A stretch of DNA of 64,000 bases from UBA8337 sp965658615 (GCA_965658615.1 CBFHSX010000003.1:1-64000); one strand, 5' to 3'; shown: positions 51,534 through 61,323, numbered from the stretch's first letter. Numbers and translations are program-made. Notes: a model not told the origin generated them from the sequence alone.

Positions 51534-53096
51534 TTAGCCTTGCCGGTGGTGCAACCGCTTTCGCCGATGCTGCAAGAGTAAAGCCACAATCACCAGCCCA
51601 TAAAGCACCCCAAAAACCGTATCGCCAAATCGCGCATAGAGCGTCGGCGGCAGCGCGCCGGGCAAGCGCAGGCTCAGACTGCCGGCCTCGCCAAGCGCAA
51701 GACTGTCGAGCCGACGCCCGCGCGCATCATAGCCGACCGAAATACCGGTATTGGCGCTGCGCAAAAACGGCAAGCCCTGTTCAATGGCACGCAGCCGCGC
51801 AATGGCCAAATGCTGGTGCGGGCCGATGGAGCGCCCGAACCAGGCATCATTTGTAATATTGACCAAAACTGCAGGCCTTGGGTCGGCCGCCGAGAGATAG
51901 GGGAAAATCGCCTCATAGCAAATCAGTACGGCCATTTGCGGCAGGCGCGCAGCGCTTAAGCGCGCATGCGGCGGGCCCGGCGTATAGCCGCCACGCAATT
52001 GCGTCAATTGCCTGAACCCGATGGCCTCAAGCCATTTTTGCAATGGCAAATATTCACCAAAGGGCACAAGATGGTGTTTATCGCTGCGCGCCAAAAGCGC
52101 GCCATCGCCGGAAAACAACATGGCGCTGTTAAAATAATCCGTGCCCGCCGCGCCCTGATCACGCCGGATCGAACCGGCCAGCAAATAAGGCGCGCGCGTC
52201 TCGGCCGGATAGAGCGCGCGCAGACGCTCGCCAAAACCCGTGCCCTCATCAAGTAAAGCGGGCAGGGCTGTTTCCGGCCAAATAATCAAATCCGCATCGG
52301 GGGTTTGCGACAGCGCCAATCCTGTCAGGCGAAAGGTTCTTTCAATATTTTCGGCGCGGTGTTGCGGTGCCCATTTTTCGATTTGCGGGATATTCGGCTG
52401 CACAAGAATGACCCGCGTGTCGAGAAGCGGCGGGGTCGCCAGACCATGCAAATGCAGCAGCGAAACAAGACACGCCAAAACCGGCAGGGCCAGACCGACA
52501 AGCCGGGCTTTTGGATCGGCCACAGCCAGCAGCAATGCGCTGATAAGCGCCACCAATCCCAGACCATGCACCCCTAAATAAGCCACGGGCTGGGCCAAAT
52601 ACAGCCAGCTCGCCCAGCCCATGACCGGCAGGTTCCACGGCAGACCGGTCAATATTGTGCTGCGCAAATAAGCCAGCCCCGCCAGACACAAGGCCAGCAA
52701 AAGCGCCGCGCTGACCGGCCCCAAAGCAAACCGCTTTGTGCCGCGATACGCCGCCAGACCGGCCACCGCGACAAAGAGGGCCAAGCCGGCCGGCAAGAGC
52801 GTGATGGCGAAAGGCAGCAGCCACAGGAATTTTTCTGCATCGACAAAAAACGCCTCGCCCATCCAAATAAAGCCGGTGAAAAATTGCCCAAAACCAAACA
52901 GCCAGCCGCAGCGAAACGCTGCCTTGTCGCTTGCGGCGCGCTGCAGCATGGTAAAGAACACCGCATAAGAAAGATAAAAGACGGGAAGTATGAAAAACGG
53001 CGCAAAGCTCAGTGGCAAGACCGCCCCGGCCAGCAGCGCGGCCCAAGCCGGATGCGCCTCAAGCCACCCTTTTACCAGCTGTGCCCCGCGCCGCAT
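51534..53096 (-). CDS. lnt: Apolipoprotein N-acyltransferase
   Basis: A 520-residue inner-membrane enzyme that N-acylates lipoproteins. About six helices precede a periplasmic nitrilase domain whose triad is visible: Glu in IIWPETALPALL, Lys in SDKHHLVPFGEYLP, Cys in AVLICYEAIFP. A last helix closes the protein. It starts six bases past the corC stop, in one long minus-strand run. Confidence 0.95.
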   Translation of the reverse strand: MRRGAQLVKGWLEAHPAWAALLAGAVLPLSFAPFFILPVFYLSYAVFFTMLQRAASDKAAFRCGWLFGFGQFFTGFIWMGEAFFVDAEKFLWLLPFAITLLPAGLALFVAVAGLAAYRGTKRFALGPVSAALLLALCLAGLAYLRSTILTGLPWNLPVMGWASWLYLAQPVAYLGVHGLGLVALISALLLAVADPKARLVGLALPVLACLVSLLHLHGLATPPLLDTRVILVQPNIPQIEKWAPQHRAENIERTFRLTGLALSQTPDADLIIWPETALPALLDEGTGFGERLRALYPAETRAPYLLAGSIRRDQGAAGTDYFNSAMLFSGDGALLARSDKHHLVPFGEYLPLQKWLEAIGFRQLTQLRGGYTPGPPHARLSAARLPQMAVLICYEAIFPYLSAADPRPAVLVNITNDAWFGRSIGPHQHLAIARLRAIEQGLPFLRSANTGISVGYDARGRRLDSLALGEAGSLSLRLPGALPPTLYARFGDTVFGVLYGLVIVALLLQHRRKRLHHRQG

Positions 53097-53102
53097 ATTG
53101 CG

Positions 53103-53975
53103 CTATCCGGCCGGTTGTCCGCTCAAGCGCACATCCAGCGCCTTGATGCGGCGCGCATCGCCATCGCGAATGATAAATGCCAATTGCCGCCCATCGGGCA
53201 TGTCGGAGCTGATGCGTTCTCCACGCTCGGGCACGCGCCCGGCAAGCGCAAACACCAGACCGCCCAAAGTATCAATATCGTCAATATCCTCAACTGCGGG
53301 CAGCGGGGCGGCCAGCGCGGTTTGCAATTCACCGAGCGGCAGGCGCGCATTGGCGCGCCAATGGCCGGGCGCGATATCCTTCAGCAGCACTTCTTCTTCA
53401 TCATGCTCGTCTTCAATCTCGCCGACAATTTCCTCGATCAAATCCTCAATCGTCACCAGCCCGTCCGTGCCGCCATATTCGTCAATCACCAGCGCCATAT
53501 GGCTGCGTGTCGCCTGCATTTTGACCAGCAACTCCATGGCCGGCATGGAGGGCGGCACAAATAAGACCGGGCGCAGCAGCGCGGTCAGCTCAATCGCCGC
53601 CACCGCGTCATTTTCGTGCAGCGCGCCGAGCACATCTTTTACATGCACCATGCCCATGGGCTGGTCCAGCGTGTCGCGAAAGACCGGCATGCGCGAATGG
53701 CCGCAAGCGGTGAAGCGCGCCAGCAAATCGGCGGCGGCAATATCGACATCGACCGCCTCAATATCGGCGCGCGGTACCATGACATCATCGAGCCGCACAT
53801 CGCGAAAGCCCAAAAGGTTTTTCAGCATGTCGCGTTCTTCGAGCGAGAAATCCTCGGTCCCGCCCGGCGTCTCGTCCAGCACGTCTTCAATGCTTTCGCG
53901 CAAAGAGGCCTCGCCGCCGCCAAATAAGCGCCGCGTCAGACCGCTCCAAAAACCATTGGGTGAGGATGCACTCAT
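53103..53975 (-). CDS. CBS-domain transporter-associated protein (CorC/TlyC family)
   Basis: A 290-residue soluble member of the hemolysin/CorC family: two CBS repeats (VMVPRADIEAVDVDIA; MGMVHVKDVLGAL...FVPPSMPAMELLVKMQATRSHMALVIDEYGGTDGLVTIEDLIEEIVGEIEDEHD) and a C-terminal CorC_HlyC domain. No membrane DUF21 domain. It is linked to magnesium/cobalt efflux or membrane homeostasis and sits between ybeY and lnt as usual. Overlaps ybeY by ATGA. Confidence 0.9.
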   Translation of the reverse strand: MSASSPNGFWSGLTRRLFGGGEASLRESIEDVLDETPGGTEDFSLEERDMLKNLLGFRDVRLDDVMVPRADIEAVDVDIAAADLLARFTACGHSRMPVFRDTLDQPMGMVHVKDVLGALHENDAVAAIELTALLRPVLFVPPSMPAMELLVKMQATRSHMALVIDEYGGTDGLVTIEDLIEEIVGEIEDEHDEEEVLLKDIAPGHWRANARLPLGELQTALAAPLPAVEDIDDIDTLGGLVFALAGRVPERGERISSDMPDGRQLAFIIRDGDARRIKALDVRLSGQPAG

Positions 53976-54553
53976 TGAGCGTCCCCCGCATCTGTTGCGG
54001 GCGCCGCATAAGGGTCATCCAGACCGGCCGCCCGTAACAGCTCGCTTTCCAGCCCCTCCATGCGCGCCGCTTCTGCGTCCTGCATATGGTCATGGCCCAA
54101 TAAGTGCAGCAAACCATGGGTCAGGAGATGTAGCGCATGCGCGGTCAGCGATTTGCCGCCCTCATGCGCCTCGCGTGCCAATGTGTCGAAAGACATGACA
54201 ATATCGCCCAGCATAGACCCCGGCAAAAGCGCGGCCGGCAAGTCATCAGCAGATGGCGTCAAATCCATGGCCGGGAAACTCAGCACATTGGTCGGGCCTG
54301 TCTTGTCGCGATAGGTCTCATTGAGTTGCGCCAAAAGCGCATCGTCACCCAGCACCAGACTGATCTCGACCGGCGGCAGTCCGAGCGCCTGCGCCAGATA
54401 AGCCGCATGGGCTTCAATATCGGCGATAAAGGGCTGCCAATCAGCCGCGCGCATATCAATATCGAGGGTCACGCCCGCTTGCGGCCCGCTCGGCTCTTGC
54501 AGTGAGCCCGGACTGTCAGGCTCCGCATCATCGGCGAATAGGGGGTCAGTCAT
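53972..54553 (-). CDS. ybeY: Endoribonuclease YbeY
   Basis: A 193-residue zinc-dependent rRNA maturation nuclease. The metal motif is HGLLHLLGHDH, preceded by TNVLSFPA and the Arg/Lys region of the UPF0054 family. It processes 16S 3' ends. The ATG overlaps the last eight bases of phoH; the long upstream frame is a phoH shadow. Confidence 0.94.
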   Translation of the reverse strand: MTDPLFADDAEPDSPGSLQEPSGPQAGVTLDIDMRAADWQPFIADIEAHAAYLAQALGLPPVEISLVLGDDALLAQLNETYRDKTGPTNVLSFPAMDLTPSADDLPAALLPGSMLGDIVMSFDTLAREAHEGGKSLTAHALHLLTHGLLHLLGHDHMQDAEAARMEGLESELLRAAGLDDPYAAPATDAGDAQ

Positions 54554-55667
54554 TTTTATCCTCATCCGCCGCAATATCGACGACCGGCTTGGCCGGTTTT
54601 TTGTCGCGCGGCTTACCCTGCTGCGGCAATTGTGCGTCGCGCTTATTATAAGCTTTGACGATGCGGGTGACCAAATCATGGCGCACCACATCCTCCTCGG
54701 TGAAATGGACAATCTCGACGCCCTTGATTTTCGGCAGGATTTCCAGCGCATCCTTGAGGCCCGATTTGGCGCCAAAGGGCAGGTCAATCTGGCTCGGATC
54801 GCCGGTGATGACCATGCGCGAATTTTCGCCCATACGGGTCAAAAACATTTTCATCTGCATGGGCGTCGCGTTTTGGCTTTCATCAAGAATGACAAAACTA
54901 TTCGACAGAGTGCGACCACGCATGAAAGCCAAGGGCGCGATTTCAATCTCGCCGCTCTCCAAAGAGCGCGTCACTTGCTGGCCCGGCAGCATATCGTAAA
55001 GCGCGTCATAAAGCGGGCGCAAATAGGGGTCGACCTTGTCGCGCATATCGCCCGGCAAAAAGCCCAAGCTCTCGCCCGCCTCGACCGCAGGGCGCGACAG
55101 GATGATACGGTCGACCTGGCCGTCAACCAACATGGCGGCTGCGGCGGCGACCGCCAAATAGGTTTTGCCCGTGCCGGCCGGGCCGGTGCCGACAACCAGC
55201 TCGTGATTGAGCAGCGCATTAATATATGTCGCTTGTGTCGGTGAGCGCGGCAGCACTTCACGCCGATGCGTGCGCAAGGAGGGTTGACCGGCGGTTTTTT
55301 TACCGCCCGATTTGCCGTTTACCTTACTGCCTGCTTTGCCCGTCGCCTTGCCATTGCCGACCGGCGCCTCATCCGGCGGGCTGAGGCTCATACGCAGCGC
55401 CCCGTCAACATCGCCGCCGGTCACTTCAGCCCCGCGTTCCAAATGATGATACAGGGTCGCCAGCACCCGTTCGGCGCGCGCGCAGCCTGCTTCGTCACCG
55501 GAGACAAAAACCTGATTGCCGCGATTGGCCAGCGACACATCCAGCGTTTGTTCAATACGCGCGAGATGCTTGCCATGCTCGCCATAAAGCTCGGGCAGTA
55601 AGCGATTATTGTCAAATTCGATGACACGCTGCGCCTGCGCGCTTTCGTGTTTACCGGGGCCGCTCAA
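54546..55667 (-). CDS. PhoH-family ATPase (TTG start)
   Basis: A 373-residue PhoH-like protein: N-terminal KH-like region, a Gly/Lys-rich linker (about residues 105-130), then the helicase-related ATPase with GPAGTGKTYLAVA and SFVILDESQNATPMQMKMFLTRMGENSRMVITGDPSQ. It likely acts in RNA metabolism with YbeY. The frame has no early ATG. I start at TTG 55667 because AGGAG lies seven bases upstream. Confidence 0.88.
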   Translation of the reverse strand: MSGPGKHESAQAQRVIEFDNNRLLPELYGEHGKHLARIEQTLDVSLANRGNQVFVSGDEAGCARAERVLATLYHHLERGAEVTGGDVDGALRMSLSPPDEAPVGNGKATGKAGSKVNGKSGGKKTAGQPSLRTHRREVLPRSPTQATYINALLNHELVVGTGPAGTGKTYLAVAAAAAMLVDGQVDRIILSRPAVEAGESLGFLPGDMRDKVDPYLRPLYDALYDMLPGQQVTRSLESGEIEIAPLAFMRGRTLSNSFVILDESQNATPMQMKMFLTRMGENSRMVITGDPSQIDLPFGAKSGLKDALEILPKIKGVEIVHFTEEDVVRHDLVTRIVKAYNKRDAQLPQQGKPRDKKPAKPVVDIAADEDKND

Positions 55668-55774
55668 GCGCGCGCTCCTTTTATCGGTCGTGAAATCATT
55701 TTTTTCATCTGTTTTGAGTATGGAAAGTTTGCCGCGCTTTGGCAAGTGTTTCGGCCCAAACAAGCCTGCGCCGT

Positions 55775-57211
55775 TTAGACGCTCTCTCGCAGATGCCCGC
55801 TCAGCGAATTGGCATGCGCGGCGGTGATTTCAACCTGCAGGATGCGGCCACGCATCGCTGCGGCCTGGGCGTCGAAATCGCCGGCCGGCAAGCTCACATG
55901 CACAGGCTGCAAATATGGGCTGCGGCCCGATATTTGGCCCGGCTGCTTGGACGGCTTGTCAAACAAGACCGGCAGGGTGCGCCCGATTTGCGCTTCGTTA
56001 AAGGCCACTTGCTGCGCGTTCAACAAGCCCTGCAAGGCCTGCAAGCGCGCACTTTTCACCGCCTCATCGACTTGCTGCGCTTCATCCGCCGCCGGTGTCC
56101 CCGGGCGCGGCGAATATTTAAATGAAAACGCCTGCGCATAGGTCACTTCTTCGACCAGCGCCATGGTGGCGGCGAAATCCTCATCCGTTTCGCCCGGAAA
56201 GCCGACAATAAAGTCGGATGACAGCGCCAGATCGGGCCGCGCGGCGCGAAACTCTTGGCATAGGGAAATATACTCAGCCGCACTGTGCTTGCGGTTCATC
56301 GCCTTTAAAATCTTATCCGAGCCGGCCTGCACAGGCAGGTGCAGATAAGGCATTAATTTGTCATTCGTGCCATGCGCGGCAATCAGCGCTGCATCCATAT
56401 CGCGCGGATGGCTGGTGGTGAAACGCAAGCGCTCAATGCCGTCAATGCGGGCCAACTCATCCAGCAACCCGTCGAGCCGTAACCCGCTTTGCCGATCGGT
56501 CCAGGCATTGACATTTTGGCCCAAAAGCGTGATTTCCGAGACGCCCTCGCGCGCCAATGCCGCCGCCTCGGCGCATATATCGGCCGTATCGCGCGACACT
56601 TCTTCGCCGCGCGTATAAGGCACAACACAAAAAGTGCAAAACTTGTCGCAGCCCTCCTGCACAGTGACAAAAGCCGACGGGCTGCGCGTCACCGGCTTGC
56701 GGGCGGTTTGCTTGAGCGCCTCGAATTTTTCCGCCGCGGGAAATTCCGTGCGCACCAGCTTGGCCCGCTCGCCGCGCGCGCGTGTCGCGGCAATCTCGTC
56801 CAACATGGACGGCAATTGCTGGAAGGTTTGCGGCCCGAACACCATATCGACCACCGGCGCGCGCGATATCATCTCAGCACCTTCAGCCTGCGCCACACAA
56901 CCGGCCACACCAATGACCATATCGGTGTTTTGTTCTTTTAAAGGGCGCAAGCGTCCAAGCTCGGAATAGACTTTTTCGGCCGCTTTTTCACGAATATGGC
57001 AGGTGTTCAAAATCACCATATCGGCGCCCTCGGGCGCATCGACCGGCCGATAGCCGGCTTCAGCCAGCGCCTCAGCCATGCGCTCGCTATCATAGACATT
57101 CATCTGGCAGCCATAGGTTTTGATATAGCAAGACTTACCATTGCGGATGGGGTCATTGCCGATAGCGCTGCCTTTTGTGTGCGTCATATTTGGGGTCGCA
57201 TTATCGCTCAT
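55775..57211 (-). CDS. miaB: tRNA-2-methylthio-N6-dimethylallyladenosine synthase
   Basis: A 478-residue radical-SAM methylthiotransferase acting on i6A37. The N-terminal cluster Cys are in TYGCQMNVYDS, NTCHIREKA and AGCVAQ; the radical-SAM CxxxCxxC is in QEGCDKFCTFCVVPYTRG; a TRAM domain ends it (LPVLFDKPSKQPGQISGRSPYLQPVHV). Upstream of phoH in the same run. Confidence 0.96.
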   Translation of the reverse strand: MSDNATPNMTHTKGSAIGNDPIRNGKSCYIKTYGCQMNVYDSERMAEALAEAGYRPVDAPEGADMVILNTCHIREKAAEKVYSELGRLRPLKEQNTDMVIGVAGCVAQAEGAEMISRAPVVDMVFGPQTFQQLPSMLDEIAATRARGERAKLVRTEFPAAEKFEALKQTARKPVTRSPSAFVTVQEGCDKFCTFCVVPYTRGEEVSRDTADICAEAAALAREGVSEITLLGQNVNAWTDRQSGLRLDGLLDELARIDGIERLRFTTSHPRDMDAALIAAHGTNDKLMPYLHLPVQAGSDKILKAMNRKHSAAEYISLCQEFRAARPDLALSSDFIVGFPGETDEDFAATMALVEEVTYAQAFSFKYSPRPGTPAADEAQQVDEAVKSARLQALQGLLNAQQVAFNEAQIGRTLPVLFDKPSKQPGQISGRSPYLQPVHVSLPAGDFDAQAAAMRGRILQVEITAAHANSLSGHLRESV

Positions 57212-57220
57212 GCTCTCGCC

Positions 57221-58024
57221 TTACCGCTTTTCCGCATTTTCCACAAGAGGGGCCAGCGATTGCGGACGGCCTTGCGTGATGGCTTCCAGCCCCCCACTGA
57301 CTTGCGCGTAAAGGATGCGGGTCATGGCTTTGCGGTCGGTTTTATGGGCAGTGCCGAGCGCCTCGTGGAACACCAGCTCGACCGTGATCGGTGGGCCGGC
57401 CAGCATAAAGAAAAGATGCGGCACAAGCGAAATATCGCCCAGCCAAGCATAAGCCATTTTTTGACGCCGCCCCATGGCCATGTCATGCAAGCGCGTATAG
57501 GCCATGGTCATGGCCTGCACCGGAATATGCGGGGCGCTGGCAATGCCCGCCAAAAGCGTCGATTTAAACGGCAGCACTTTAATTCCGTCAGCATTTGTGC
57601 CCTCGGCGAAAATCACCATTGTGTCGCCCTGTTCGAGCCGCCGCGTCAGCTCATTGCCATCCGAAATATTGTGGCGCCCGCGCCGCCGATCGACAAAGAC
57701 GGTGTGTTGCAGGCGCGCCAAATGGCCGAATAGCGGCCAACCACGCACCTCCGATTTGGCAACGAAAGACAGCGGCATGAGCGTGCCGATAACGATAATA
57801 TCAAACCAGCTTAAATGATTGGCAACGATGAGCGTGCCGGGCTTCGGCATGGGTCCGGTGACCTGCAGCTTGACGCCCATCAAGCGCAGCATCAGCCGAT
57901 GAAAGAGCAGCGGGATAAACGGCCAGAGGCGCGGCACGAATAAAAGCACGGCCTGCAACGGCACCAGCGAAATGACCAGCGCCAAAAAGCCGCTCAGTCT
58001 GAAACCGATACGCAAAACACTCAT
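57221..58024 (-). CDS. plsC: 1-acyl-sn-glycerol-3-phosphate acyltransferase
   Basis: A 267-residue inner-membrane acyltransferase making phosphatidic acid. The HX4D motif is NHLSWFDI, and FAEGTNADG is the EGT block; a hydrophobic N-terminal helix (residues 9-32) anchors it. It lies between fur/mur and miaB. Hopanoid- or ornithine-lipid acyltransferase (OlsA-like) specificity cannot be excluded. Confidence 0.9.
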   Translation of the reverse strand: MSVLRIGFRLSGFLALVISLVPLQAVLLFVPRLWPFIPLLFHRLMLRLMGVKLQVTGPMPKPGTLIVANHLSWFDIIVIGTLMPLSFVAKSEVRGWPLFGHLARLQHTVFVDRRRGRHNISDGNELTRRLEQGDTMVIFAEGTNADGIKVLPFKSTLLAGIASAPHIPVQAMTMAYTRLHDMAMGRRQKMAYAWLGDISLVPHLFFMLAGPPITVELVFHEALGTAHKTDRKAMTRILYAQVSGGLEAITQGRPQSLAPLVENAEKR

Positions 58025-58032
58025 GATCCGTA

Positions 58033-58464
58033 TTAGCCGTCTTTTTTATCGAGCGGTACGCCGTAAAGTTCCAGCCTATGATCGACCAGCCTATAGCCGA
58101 GCTTCTCGGCGACTTCGGCCTGCAAGCGCTCAATCTCTTCATTGGTGAACTCGATTACCTTGCCGGTCTGAATGTCGATCAAATGGTCGTGATGGTCATC
58201 CGCCACCGGCTCGTAACGCGCGCGGCCATCGCCGAAATCATGCCGTGTCAAAATGCCGGCCTCTTCAAACAGCCGCACCGTGCGGTAAACGGTGGCGATG
58301 GAAATCGCCGCATCCTGCGCGGCAGCGCGGCGATAGACTTCCTCAACATCGGGATGGTCATTGGCGGCCGATAACACACCGGCAATGACGCGGCGCTGGT
58401 CGGTCATGCGCATGCCGGCTTTGCTCGCCAGCGCTTCAATATCGGTGTTTAGTTGCTCTGCCAT
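58033..58464 (-). CDS. fur: Fur-family regulator (Fur/Mur type)
   Basis: A 143-residue metalloregulator: RMTDQRRVIAGVLSAANDHPDVEEVYRRA helix-turn-helix, ISIATVYRTVRLFEEAG, the metal motif DDHHDHLIDIQTGKVIEF, and a C-terminus LGYRLVDHRLELYG. It lacks CxxC zinc sites, as alphaproteobacterial Mur does, so the metal may be Mn rather than Fe. It is distinct from Irr at 37 kb. Confidence 0.9.
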   Translation of the reverse strand: MAEQLNTDIEALASKAGMRMTDQRRVIAGVLSAANDHPDVEEVYRRAAAQDAAISIATVYRTVRLFEEAGILTRHDFGDGRARYEPVADDHHDHLIDIQTGKVIEFTNEEIERLQAEVAEKLGYRLVDHRLELYGVPLDKKDG

Positions 58465-58482
58465 GTGTTTTCTTTATCACAT

Positions 58483-58917
58483 TCACTTCGGGAAATCACC
58501 CTGCATCAAGACGCCATCAACACGCCCGCCATCGGGTTTTTTATAATAGGCTTTGCGGTTTCCTGTTTCCCGAAAACCACAGGCTTCATAAAGCTGCCGC
58601 GCGCCCTGATTATCGGCGGCAACCTCAAGAAACAGTCGCCGCACACAAAGCGTTGCCACACTATGGGCGATCAAGGCCGAGGCCAGCCCGGTGCGCCGCG
58701 CCTTTGGCTGCACGGCAAGGGTCAGGATCTCAGCCTCGTCATCGGCGAGCCTTTGCAGCAGGATAAACCCGTCATTTGTGCCAAAGGCTTGCGCGCCGGA
58801 ATTGGCCAGCAAATCGGCAAAGGCGGAGGCCGACCAGATCGCCGCCTTATCGGCAAAAGCCGCTTCGTGCAGGCGCGCCATGGAGCCGGCGTCATCGAGA
58901 CGGACGATTTTGTGCAT
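58483..58917 (-). CDS. rimI: Ribosomal-protein-alanine N-acetyltransferase RimI-like
   Basis: A 144-residue GNAT protein. It has the acetyl-CoA motif VQPKARRTGLASALIAHSV and the LFLEVAADNQGARQLYEACGFRETG stretch typical of RimI. Its ATG overlaps the tsaB stop (TAATG), so it is translationally coupled. It acetylates S18 in Escherichia coli; other targets are possible. Confidence 0.9.
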   Translation of the reverse strand: MHKIVRLDDAGSMARLHEAAFADKAAIWSASAFADLLANSGAQAFGTNDGFILLQRLADDEAEILTLAVQPKARRTGLASALIAHSVATLCVRRLFLEVAADNQGARQLYEACGFRETGNRKAYYKKPDGGRVDGVLMQGDFPK

Positions 58918-59603
58918 TATTTGGCCCGCTCGGGAAATTTGGCGCGATTTGGCAGGGTCGCATCGGGCGGGCGCAAATAAAGCGGCGATGGCAAGGGTGG
59001 CTTGTCCCAATCCGGATCGGCGCTTGCCAGGGCTGCAAGATACGCCGCTTGCGGCCAATCCGGCGCATCGAGAACATGCGCCTCACCCCCCTGCGCTGCC
59101 GCCAAATCCCGCAGGGCCGGCGCACTACTGCCCAAAACACCAAAACGCGCCGCGCCCATCAACGCCAAAGCCGCTTCACCGGCGAGCGCCTGCGCCGCGC
59201 CAAATGGCGTGCGGCTTGCATCAAAGCCCTGCGCGTAAAAAATATCGCGGCGTGCATCGACGCCGACCAAAACCGGCCCATCATGCACCGCCGCCAGCGC
59301 CATAACATGCAGGCTGCCATAAGCTTTAAGCGGCTTATCGAGCGCCAAAGCCAGCCCGCGCATGGCCGACAGGCCGACACGCGTGCCGGTAAATGTGCCG
59401 GGGCCATGCGTCACCGCCAGCCGGTCAATATCGCGCATGGCCAGTTTTGCGTCCGCCATAACGCGCTCAATCATCGGGATCAGGGCTTCGGCATGGCCTT
59501 TGCGCATCGCCATCAAATCCTCGGCCAGCACACCCCCGCGATAGGCCGCGACGGAACACGCGCCTTGCGTGGTGTCACAGGCGAGGATGAGCGGCGCGGT
59601 CAT
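58917..59603 (-). CDS. tsaB: tRNA t6A biosynthesis protein TsaB
   Basis: A 228-residue ASKHA-fold protein: ILACDTTQGACSVAAY at the N-terminus, HAEALIPMIERVMADA, and VTHGPGTFTGTRVGLSAMRGLALALDKPL. It is the TsaD partner in t6A37 synthesis. Upstream of and coupled to rimI. Confidence 0.95.
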   Translation of the reverse strand: MTAPLILACDTTQGACSVAAYRGGVLAEDLMAMRKGHAEALIPMIERVMADAKLAMRDIDRLAVTHGPGTFTGTRVGLSAMRGLALALDKPLKAYGSLHVMALAAVHDGPVLVGVDARRDIFYAQGFDASRTPFGAAQALAGEAALALMGAARFGVLGSSAPALRDLAAAQGGEAHVLDAPDWPQAAYLAALASADPDWDKPPLPSPLYLRPPDATLPNRAKFPERAK

Positions 59604-59615
59604 TCGACAACCGAA

Positions 59616-60206
59616 TTATAGAATGTCGCAGGCATCGTCAAAAGCGAGGCGCGGCAGACGCCCGAACAGCGCCTCAGGATTGCCGCGACCAATATTGCAC
59701 AACATGTTTGACTTGAAGCGACCATCGGGGAAAAACGCAGCATCGACACCGGCCGCGTCAAAACCCGAAATCGGCCCAACATCGAGGCCCAAGGCGCGCA
59801 CGGCCATCATAAAATAAGCCGCTTGCAGCGAACCATTGCGCATTGCCGTTTCGGCCGCAAAGGCCTCAGACCCTGTAAACCATTCACGCGCCGACGGGTC
59901 GTGCGGGAATAATTCAGGGATACGGTCGTAAAACTTCATATCATTGGCGATGATGACACAGGCCGAAGCGGCCATGATTTTCGGCTGATTGCTCTCCATG
60001 GCAAAGGGGGCAAGCTTGGCCTTGGCCTCCTGTGAGCGCACAAAGACAAGGCGGGCCGGGCAGCAATTGGCGCTGGTCGGGCCCATTTTCATCAGATCAT
60101 AAATCGCCCCCAGCGCGGCATCATCCAGCGCGTGCGGTTCAAAATCATTGTGCGATCGGGCCTCATTAAACAATAAGTCCAGACCGGCTTGGTTCAAGGT
60201 CGCCAT
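59616..60206 (-). CDS. Nitroreductase-family protein (RutE/HadB-like malonic semialdehyde reductase)
   Basis: A 196-residue FMN protein: FNEARSHNDFEPHALDDAALGAIYDLMKMGPTSANCCPARLVFVRS matches the RutE subgroup. The rut operon is not nearby, so the substrate may be a different aldehyde or nitro compound. It follows nfu by eight bases and precedes tsaB in the run. Confidence 0.88.
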   Translation of the reverse strand: MATLNQAGLDLLFNEARSHNDFEPHALDDAALGAIYDLMKMGPTSANCCPARLVFVRSQEAKAKLAPFAMESNQPKIMAASACVIIANDMKFYDRIPELFPHDPSAREWFTGSEAFAAETAMRNGSLQAAYFMMAVRALGLDVGPISGFDAAGVDAAFFPDGRFKSNMLCNIGRGNPEALFGRLPRLAFDDACDIL

Positions 60207-60214
60207 AAATACTC

Positions 60215-60778
60215 CTACAGGACGGCGCGCACTTCGGTGACCGAAGGCACATAATGTTTCAAAAGATTTTCAACGCCTTGTTTCAGCGTCGCCGTGGCCG
60301 ACGGGCAGCCGGCGCAAGCCCCGCGCAAATGCAAGGAAACCACGCCATCTTCATAATCATGAAAGACAATATCGCCGCCATCTTGCGCCACCGCCGGTCG
60401 CACGCGCGTATCGAGGATTTCTTTAATGGCTTTGACCACCTCGCTATCCTCGCCCGTCAGTGCCCCGGCCGGGCCGCTTGCCGCTTCATGACCGGCATGC
60501 ATGATCGGCCGTGCGGCGACAAAATGCTCCATAATGACCTGCAATATGGCCGGCTTGATATGCTGCCATTCAGTCTCGCCTTTTGACACGGCGATAAAAT
60601 CACCGCCCAAAAAAACCGAACTGACATCATCAATGGCAAATAGCGCTTCGGCCAAAGGCGAGGCGCTTGCCGCTTCGGCATTGGGGAAATCAGCCGGCGG
60701 TTGATCGCCCATCACCTCGCGACCGGGCAGAAATTTCAGCGTTGCCGGATTGGGTGTGTCTTCGGTTTGAATAAACAT
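60215..60778 (-). CDS. NifU-family Fe-S scaffold protein
   Basis: A 187-residue Nfu-type protein: N-terminal Nfu_N domain (MFIQTEDTPNPATLKFLPG) and C-terminal NifU domain with CxxC in RGACAGCPSATATLKQGVENLLK. It delivers [4Fe-4S] clusters. GAGG precedes the ATG. Confidence 0.94.
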   Translation of the reverse strand: MFIQTEDTPNPATLKFLPGREVMGDQPPADFPNAEAASASPLAEALFAIDDVSSVFLGGDFIAVSKGETEWQHIKPAILQVIMEHFVAARPIMHAGHEAASGPAGALTGEDSEVVKAIKEILDTRVRPAVAQDGGDIVFHDYEDGVVSLHLRGACAGCPSATATLKQGVENLLKHYVPSVTEVRAVL

Positions 60779-60846
60779 GTCTAACCTCTTTATTTGGCTT
60801 TTATATAGGTCAGTGGCGTTGAAATTGCGAGCTTTAACCGGCAGAT

Positions 60847-61323
60847 TTAGGTCAGCGCGTCAATTTCATCATCGGATAAATCGCCCGGCACAATCGTCAC
60901 CGGAATATGCACGGCCGATTTACCGGCCCCGATTGACGAGACCAGCGGGCCCGGGCCTGCAGCACCGACCGCGGCGGCCAGCACGAGGGTCGAGATCGAT
61001 TTATCCTCGTCAATCAAGCGGGCGATTTCTTCGGCCATTTGGCCATGTCGGATATGCGTCTTCGGTTTGTCACCGCCCAGCAATTCGACCAGGCCGACAC
61101 ATTCGGCCAGGATTGCTTCGGCTTCGGCCTGCGCTTCTTCTTTCATCAACGAGCCGACGCCGAGCCAATGTTCATGGCTTTCGGGCTCAATGACCAGCAG
61201 AAGCGCCACATTGCCGCCCGTGCCATGGGCGCGGCGCGCGGCAAAGCGCAAAGCCGCATGGCTTTCAGGCGTGCCGTCCACAACAACAAGAAATTTGCGC
61301 TGCAAATGTTGATTAATATCCAT
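60847..61323 (-). CDS. Universal stress protein (UspA family)
   Basis: A 158-residue single-domain Usp: VVVDGTPESHAALRFAARRAHGTGGNVALLLVIEPE opening. The GxGxxG-like nucleotide patch near the C-terminus is altered, so ATP binding is uncertain. It lies between trpS and nfu. Weak ribosome-binding site. Confidence 0.88.
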   Translation of the reverse strand: MDINQHLQRKFLVVVDGTPESHAALRFAARRAHGTGGNVALLLVIEPESHEHWLGVGSLMKEEAQAEAEAILAECVGLVELLGGDKPKTHIRHGQMAEEIARLIDEDKSISTLVLAAAVGAAGPGPLVSSIGAGKSAVHIPVTIVPGDLSDDEIDALT

